A DNA stretch of 64,000 bases, taken from Tubiluchus corallicola (Eukaryota; Priapulida; Priapulimorpha; Priapulimorphida; Tubiluchidae). This document shows, in pieces, positions 58,783-64,000 of this stretch. The notes under the pieces were generated by a model. It saw only the letters and a list, made by a program, of their open reading frames with translations. It ran no database searches and had not been told where the DNA came from. Numbering within the stretch: position 1 is the first letter of the stretch; every line of letters starts with the position of its first letter. The position numbers were made by a program, and so were the translations under genes. The stretch is taken from contig JAQGDQ010000113.1 of the NCBI GenBank assembly GCA_030141605.1, positions 62,001 through 126,000 on the forward strand, given 5' to 3'.

Positions 58783-58825
58783 TTGTACAACAATATAACT
58801 GTCCTTGACACCACTTCTTATAGTT
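58783..58825 (+). repeat. left 43-bp flanking direct repeat of LINE A
   Basis: It matches 62798-62840 at 40 of 43 positions, including the shared core GTCCTTGACACCACTTC. It lies just before the point where LINE coding sequence becomes readable, as a target-site duplication would. Confidence 0.7.
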
Positions 58826-60036
58826 GGCTATATGAACATAGATTACTTCTGGTCTGTAACTAGCGTAAAAAGAAAAATAATATGTGTAAAGAATACCTAA
58901 AACGTCCTTCTCAAAATTTATTGAATGAATACAAACAATATAAAAACAAATTAACAAATTTAATAAGGTTATCCGAACTGAAATTTTAACAAGCCAAAAT
59001 TCAAGAAAACAAGAGTAACATATCTAAATCATGGCAAGTGTTAAAACAGATAATTAATAAAAGTAAGCCTACGGGCAATAGGCAAATTAACTTTCTAGAT
59101 ATAAGGCATTGAAATAAGTGATCCAAATGAGGTAGTAAATAAATTCAATAGTTTTTTTGTAAATGTTGGGCGCAATATTGCAAACTCTATTTAGTACACC
59201 AATTCGCAAAAAAGTACGGTGATTGTATAACAATTCCGTGTGTTGAATATATTCATTGAGCCTGTTACTACCCATGAAGTGGAAAACTAATTATGTCATT
59301 AAAATCTAATGTTTGTCCTGGCTATGACGGCGTAACAGCTGATGTGATAAAGTCCGTATGTAAAGGAAATCGTGGAGCCACTCACCAACCTTCTTAATTT
59401 TTCTTTTTTAACAGGTGTCGTCCATAAAGAACTAAAATAGCTGAAGTAACACCAATTTATAAAACCAAGAACGTAACCTATTTGTTAACTACCGACCAGT
59501 TTCAGTTTTTGCCAGTAATGAACAAAATTATTAATGGGATTGAAAATAATGAATATACATTAGGACTTTTCATAGATCTTACAAAGGCGTTTGACACTGT
59601 CGACCATCAAATTTTACTAGAGAAATTGACTTTTTATGGGATTAGAGGAATGTGCTACATATGCCTTGATAGAAAACAATATATAATAACTGCGCTTCTG
59701 GAAAACTAGACATCGTATGTGGTGTCCAGCAGGGTATCAATTTGGGGCCACTATTGTTTATAGTCTACATCAATGATTTAACAACTGTTCCGAAAAAATT
59801 ATTTACGGTAATATTGGCCGACAACACTAGTTTCATCTTATCTGACAAAAATGTTTATTCCCTTTGTGAAATTGTTAATCAGAAACTAATGTTACTATCG
59901 AACTGGTTTAAGGCCAATAAATTGAGTTTAGGTGCAAAAAAGAAAAAAAATGTAATTTTCACTGTAAAAAAGAAAAGATATCTTAAAGAGAACTGTCAGA
60001 TTCAAGTCGATGGTGCTTATATCAGTCATGTTAAAA

Positions 60037-60044
60037 AAGTTAAA
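60037..60044 (+). repeat. left target duplication of LINE B
   Basis: AAGTTAAA, repeated at 61957-61964. Removing everything after this copy up to the end of the second copy restores the VKKVKFLGIIL reading frame of LINE A. Confidence 0.8.
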
Positions 60045-61956
60045 AAAATCGAGAAAGTTGTATTTTATATATACATTTTTTTTTTACTAAATATCAATCT
60101 GGATATCGGCCTTTTGACTCCACTACGTACCAGTTAATTGAAATTGTCCACTTATATTTACAGTAAACTCAGTAATCTGAAGAAGTAATAAAAGTATATC
60201 TAGACATACCTAAAGCATTTGATCGCGTATGGCACGACGGGCTAATATTTAAGCTGCAAAAGGTAGGAATTAGAGGACCATTACTGCAGTGGTTATGCAA
60301 TTATTTAGAAAGTCCACCGCAGAGAGTAGTAATCGAAGGTTCTACATCTGGATGAAAACAAATCAGGGCCAGTGTTCTTCAAGGCTCCATTTTAGGATCA
60401 TTGCCTTTTTTAGTATTTATTAATGACATTGCCGAATACTTGGAAAATACAGTGCACTTGTTTGCTGATGACACAAGCTTACTCTGTTCAACTACCAATA
60501 TGCGTTTTAGCGTCGAAAGTTTGAATCAAGATTTAGACAAAATAAAAAAATGGCGTTCTACTTGGGGAGTTACAATAAATACCGAAAAAGCAAAGTCAAT
60601 TTTATATTCACGCAAAAGATTACCATCAGTACTAAATGGTCACATTTTTGGCAATTCTTAATTTGAAGTGGTTAATACAGTTGAACATCTAAGATTAATA
60701 TTCGGTTTTGCGCTTAACTGGAACTTCCCTGTTAATTATATTGCACAAAAAGCCAAAAAATACTTCATTCACTGTATTTACTTAATTTTACAGACAACTA
60801 CGTATAATTTGGCCATTCTTTATAAAGCATTTGTAAGGCCAATAGTTGAATACGGGATTGTAATTTGGTCAAATTATACTATAGCATTTTTTTTTAAAAT
60901 AGAAAGAATTTATTACCGTGCTATGCTAATATCCTGTGCTATGAAAGGCACCAGCCAAATCAACCTTTATCAGTTACTCGGTCTTCCCTCTTTAAAAGCC
61001 AGAGGTGAACTCCTTATAGTTCAAACAATCGAAAAAATATTTTATCATCAAGCTCCAGATTATTTAAATGAAATAATAAATGAATTTTGCCGAAATGTAA
61101 AACATTATCCAACGCCTGATCCATCTCGTCTAAAACCTACAAGACAATTTTTTAACAGTTTTTTCGAAAAGGCATGAGAATTTGGAACTCTTTACCAAAG
61201 ATTTTACAGAAATATGTACATATTTGCAAAAATTTCTTTCAGAAACAAAATACTTACCTTTTGGAATGTCCGCCCACAAAAATATTATGTTATCGATACA
61301 AAAATGATCGGGCTAACAAAATATTTACTAATAGATGTATTACAAATTTTTCTCAGTTAAAATAAAAGGTGACCTTTTTATTAGAAACTTAATTGACGAC
61401 ACGAAATGTAGCTGCGTGATTTTATGGAAAGTTCTTACCATTACTTTTTCGAATGCGTAAAATATGATAGAGCTAGAACGGTATTATTAGACGACCTACT
61501 CGAGAACGGGATCGTAACACGTGAATCCTTACAGAATTATAATTCTGTAGTATTATACAGAAACACATTCGAAAAATTCAAAACTGGTCACCCATCTTGA
61601 TTTATTATCCATACTTTATTACAGCAGTTTATTAAATTAACCTTTCGCTTCGTAATACAATGTAATTTAATGTTATATGATTAATCAGCCCACTTACTTT
61701 GTAAATGTATTATTATAATTACTGTTGTTGCTAAAATATTGTTTATATAAATCGTGTACGTAAGTTTAATTACCGTCTGCTGATTGTAATTGAATCAAAT
61801 ATTTTATTGAATCGAGTGTTATAATTTTCAGTTGTGATGACTATTATTCTTTTATTAGTACTTTGCACTCAACACTTGCACTGTGGAGATACCTGTATCA
61901 GACTCGGTCTGTTTTGTAAATCCACTATAAATAAAAAAGTTTAAACTAAACTAAGT
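60045..61956 (+). mobile_element. LINE B, 5'-truncated, inserted in LINE A
   Basis: It begins inside RT (EKVVFYIYIF, then YQSGYRPFDSTTYQL), continues with LDIPKAFDRVWHDGLI, QGSILG and LFADDTSLL, and ends with RPIVEYGIVIWS, LGLPSLKARGEL and RIWNSLPK. Past 61365 the frame shifts, and a YHYFFECVKYDRAR-like C-terminal motif is readable near 61430-61475. An AATAAA lies at 61930-61935, followed by TAAAC repeats. Several stops show it is dead, though its RT motifs are better kept than those of LINE A. The 8-bp duplication marks both ends. Confidence 0.85.
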
Positions 61957-61964
61957 AAGTTAAA
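61957..61964 (+). repeat. right target duplication of LINE B
   Basis: AAGTTAAA, the second copy of 60037-60044, directly after the TAAAC tail of LINE B and directly before LINE A coding sequence. Confidence 0.8.
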
Positions 61965-62797
61965 TTTTTAGGTATTATTTTGGATGAGATTTTATCCATG
62001 GAAAAAACATATCAACCATATTTGCTCAAAACTTAGTAAAGTAGTTGGAATTTTCCAAAAATGTTATAAAATTTTAGATTTATCTACTTACAAGCAGCTG
62101 TATTACACGTCTGCATATCCTTACTTTGATTATTGCAGCTATAGTATAGGGTAATACGTATGCAGATACCTTAGAAAGATTATTAAAAATTCAAAAAAGC
62201 TCATCCGTCTAATGACGCACTAGCATTACAGAGCTCACCCTGATAATCTCTTCAAAAATTTGAAGATACTGACAATGCCCAAAGTAGTCGATATGCAAAC
62301 TAACCTGTTCATGTACAAATATGATAATAATCTTTCGCTTAATATATATCACGTTTTTCCGTTATATCAGCAGTATGCGTTCATTCCAATCCATACCATG
62401 ACAATTCATGACAATACCACAAATTCCATTTTCCTAAGTGCAGAACCAATGAAACATTCTGCCCTGTATGTTGGTGTTGTAATATGGAATAATTTATCCA
62501 GTAAAATAAAACAAACCAGTAATTTAAATAAATTTAAAAAATTCTAAAAAAAATATTTACTAGAAAATGTGTTATTTGATAAATGATGTAAGATGTATTT
62601 TTTATCATAATTATACAATTTTATCGTACTAATCAAGTTTTCATCTTTTTATCTGTACTTTCAATTTATTTGTACATTCTTGTGTGTTTACATTGTACTA
62701 ACTTGTACCATGTATTCTGCACTTTAGCTGTAATTTTACTTTCTATACATTGTCGATATACATTTTAATACTTTTAATAGACATGTAAGTCTCTTGT

Positions 62798-62840
62798 TTG
62801 TGCAACAATATAAATGTCCTTGACACCACTTCGTATAGTT
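62798..62840 (+). repeat. right 43-bp flanking direct repeat of LINE A
   Basis: Partner of 58783-58825 with three mismatches. It follows the LINE A 3' UTR and precedes unrelated DNA. Confidence 0.7.
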
Positions 62841-64000
62841 TGCAAAAAATTTATATAGTCTAAATTACTTGACGTTATTCAACACTCTATGTGATTTTTC
62901 GTAACGTTTGGGGTACTCTTGACAACCCTTGAAGCGCCGATCAGTAGGACCAAAACGTTTGTTTTTCAGCAGACTATTACAGGTAAATCGTTAAAACAGT
63001 ATGCACCAGTGCGAAAAAACATCATTGATTTAAAATGTAATCATTTCAAATAGAAAAACTAAAAGCGACTGCATAGGAAAAAAACACAAGCACTATTCAA
63101 TAAGTCTCGCCGGATAAAGCTAATTAAACAAAGCAAAAAGAATAAATTGACGTACCTGAATAGACTGTGATGCTAACCTGAAAACGAAGTTTACAAAATT
63201 TGAAGAATTATGATTACTGAACAAGTACATGCGTCATTGGTTAGTCATTGTGAGTGGTACATAAAGTTGAATTGTTTATGGTGTGTTACACTAAATGAAT
63301 CCCATTTGAACTTGAAGTAAAAATTAGAATCAATTAAAAATGCGTAGGTAAAAAAGATGATAATACAAAGTCTGAGTAATAATTTTGAGTAAAAATGCTA
63401 AATGCACTCAGGAACCAACAGAAATTTAGTTTGAGTCATTAACAAATAACATTAACCCCGCCTAGCTACTTTACGGTGAATAGCAACAGTTCGTCATGCT
63501 AATAAGCGAAAACGTGTAGACAGTTAGTTGTTTATCCAATTTTCAAGTAAAAATGCCACAGTTTATTAGTCATAAATTTATCAACTATACTAAATATTTT
63601 TTTATTTAGAGGATTTTTTAAAGGTTTATCAGCGGACCCATTGATAAGCTTTCTTAACTTCATTATAAATTTTTATATTAGTCATGGGGTAAAGGGAACA
63701 ACACAGTGCCTAACTACACAAGTTAATCAACGCCAGGTATAGGTCTGCCATACTGCGGCTACCTATTTGCGCTAAAAAGGGATGATTCGAGTACTTCAGT
63801 ATGTTGCAAAGATATCTCTGCCAACTCATTGCCTCATGTCAAAGGATACACCATAGTCGGAAAAGTCCCGCTTCTGCCACCACCATCTATTTTAACTAGG
63901 TCTCCCGTTGAGCGCTGAATGCCACCTTTCAGGCAATAATTGTGCTTTCAGTAGTTAGTAATTATAACTATGCTTGCCATGGGAATACTGCAAGAGTGAA
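62841..64000. other. gene-free stretch to the window end
   Basis: AT-rich DNA with short frames only. No gene, RNA or repeat recognised. Confidence 0.4.

Larger units (their letters stand above)
58826..62797 (+). mobile_element. LINE A, 5'-truncated, split by a nested LINE
   Basis: Readable pieces in order: the linker before RT (KRPSQNLLNEYKQYKNKLTN, about 58900), KSNVCPGYDGVTADVIK, the RT motif LFIDLTKAFDTVDHQ (59560-59610), GPLLFIVYINDL (about 59742), an altered active site ILADNTSF where ADDT is usual, and DGAYISHVKKVK (to 60044). Coding resumes at 61965 with FLGIILDE and runs to WNNLSSKIKQTSNLNKFKKF (62547). Stops and frameshifts are numerous, and the second catalytic Asp is Asn. Only the part after the endonuclease is present. 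Flanks 58783-58825 and 62798-62840 are probably its target duplication. Confidence 0.8.

Overview
This is a window of an AT-rich nuclear genome from an invertebrate animal. The evidence for an animal is a spliced seven-transmembrane neuropeptide-type receptor gene, several families of non-LTR retrotransposons, LTR retrotransposons, DNA-transposon remnants, tRNA-derived short repeats and abundant micro- and minisatellites. Nothing bacterial, viral or organellar is visible. I cannot name the species or the phylum from the sequence alone.

Only one host gene is well supported. It is a rhodopsin-class receptor on the minus strand, with exons at 12668-12497 and 8764-7557 and a 3.7-kb intron. The two exons join exactly in phase inside the Gly-Asn motif of helix 1 and give a 459-residue receptor, most like trissin-type receptors. 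Its intron carries a DNA-transposon relic and a tRNA-derived SINE.

Everything else that codes belongs to mobile elements. From 1 to about 2848 lies the broken 3' part of a Ty3/gypsy-type pol with a probable 3' LTR. Directly after it is a nearly full-length non-LTR retrotransposon (to 6860) with two open ORFs and a (TAAATC)n tail. At 17870-21602 is a complete, very young LTR retrotransposon: LTRs of 386 and 393 bp with two substitutions, a TG...CA boundary and a 4-bp target duplication. Its coding capacity is too small for a full pol, so it is probably non-autonomous; a decayed solo LTR of the same family lies at 26577-26954. From 57421 to 62840 lie LINE remnants, including one 5'-truncated LINE inserted inside another, with both target duplications still recognisable. 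Smaller LINE tails occur at 31366, 42395, 48634 and 49487.

DNA-transposon remnants include two copies of one internally deleted mariner-like element (9033-9565 and 34272-34770), a hAT-like MITE (15596-16000), an inverted-repeat element with a tRNA-like core (35016-35262) and a pogo-like element with TA duplications (37066-38002). tRNA-derived SINE-like units lie at 12295, 30697, 39363, 52436 and 53738.

Tandem arrays are varied: a 23-bp monomer organised in 114-bp higher-order units (28922-29347), a roughly 140-bp repeat (36060-36680), a roughly 30-bp repeat (44478-44705), a 33-bp repeat (45930-46512) and a 240-bp three-block tetra/dinucleotide array (51634-51870). The remaining sequence appears to be noncoding, with only short chance ORFs. 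I see no CRISPR array, no operon and no convincing new gene system; the most unusual signals are the repeat architectures and the conserved LTR promoter repeat listed in the findings.
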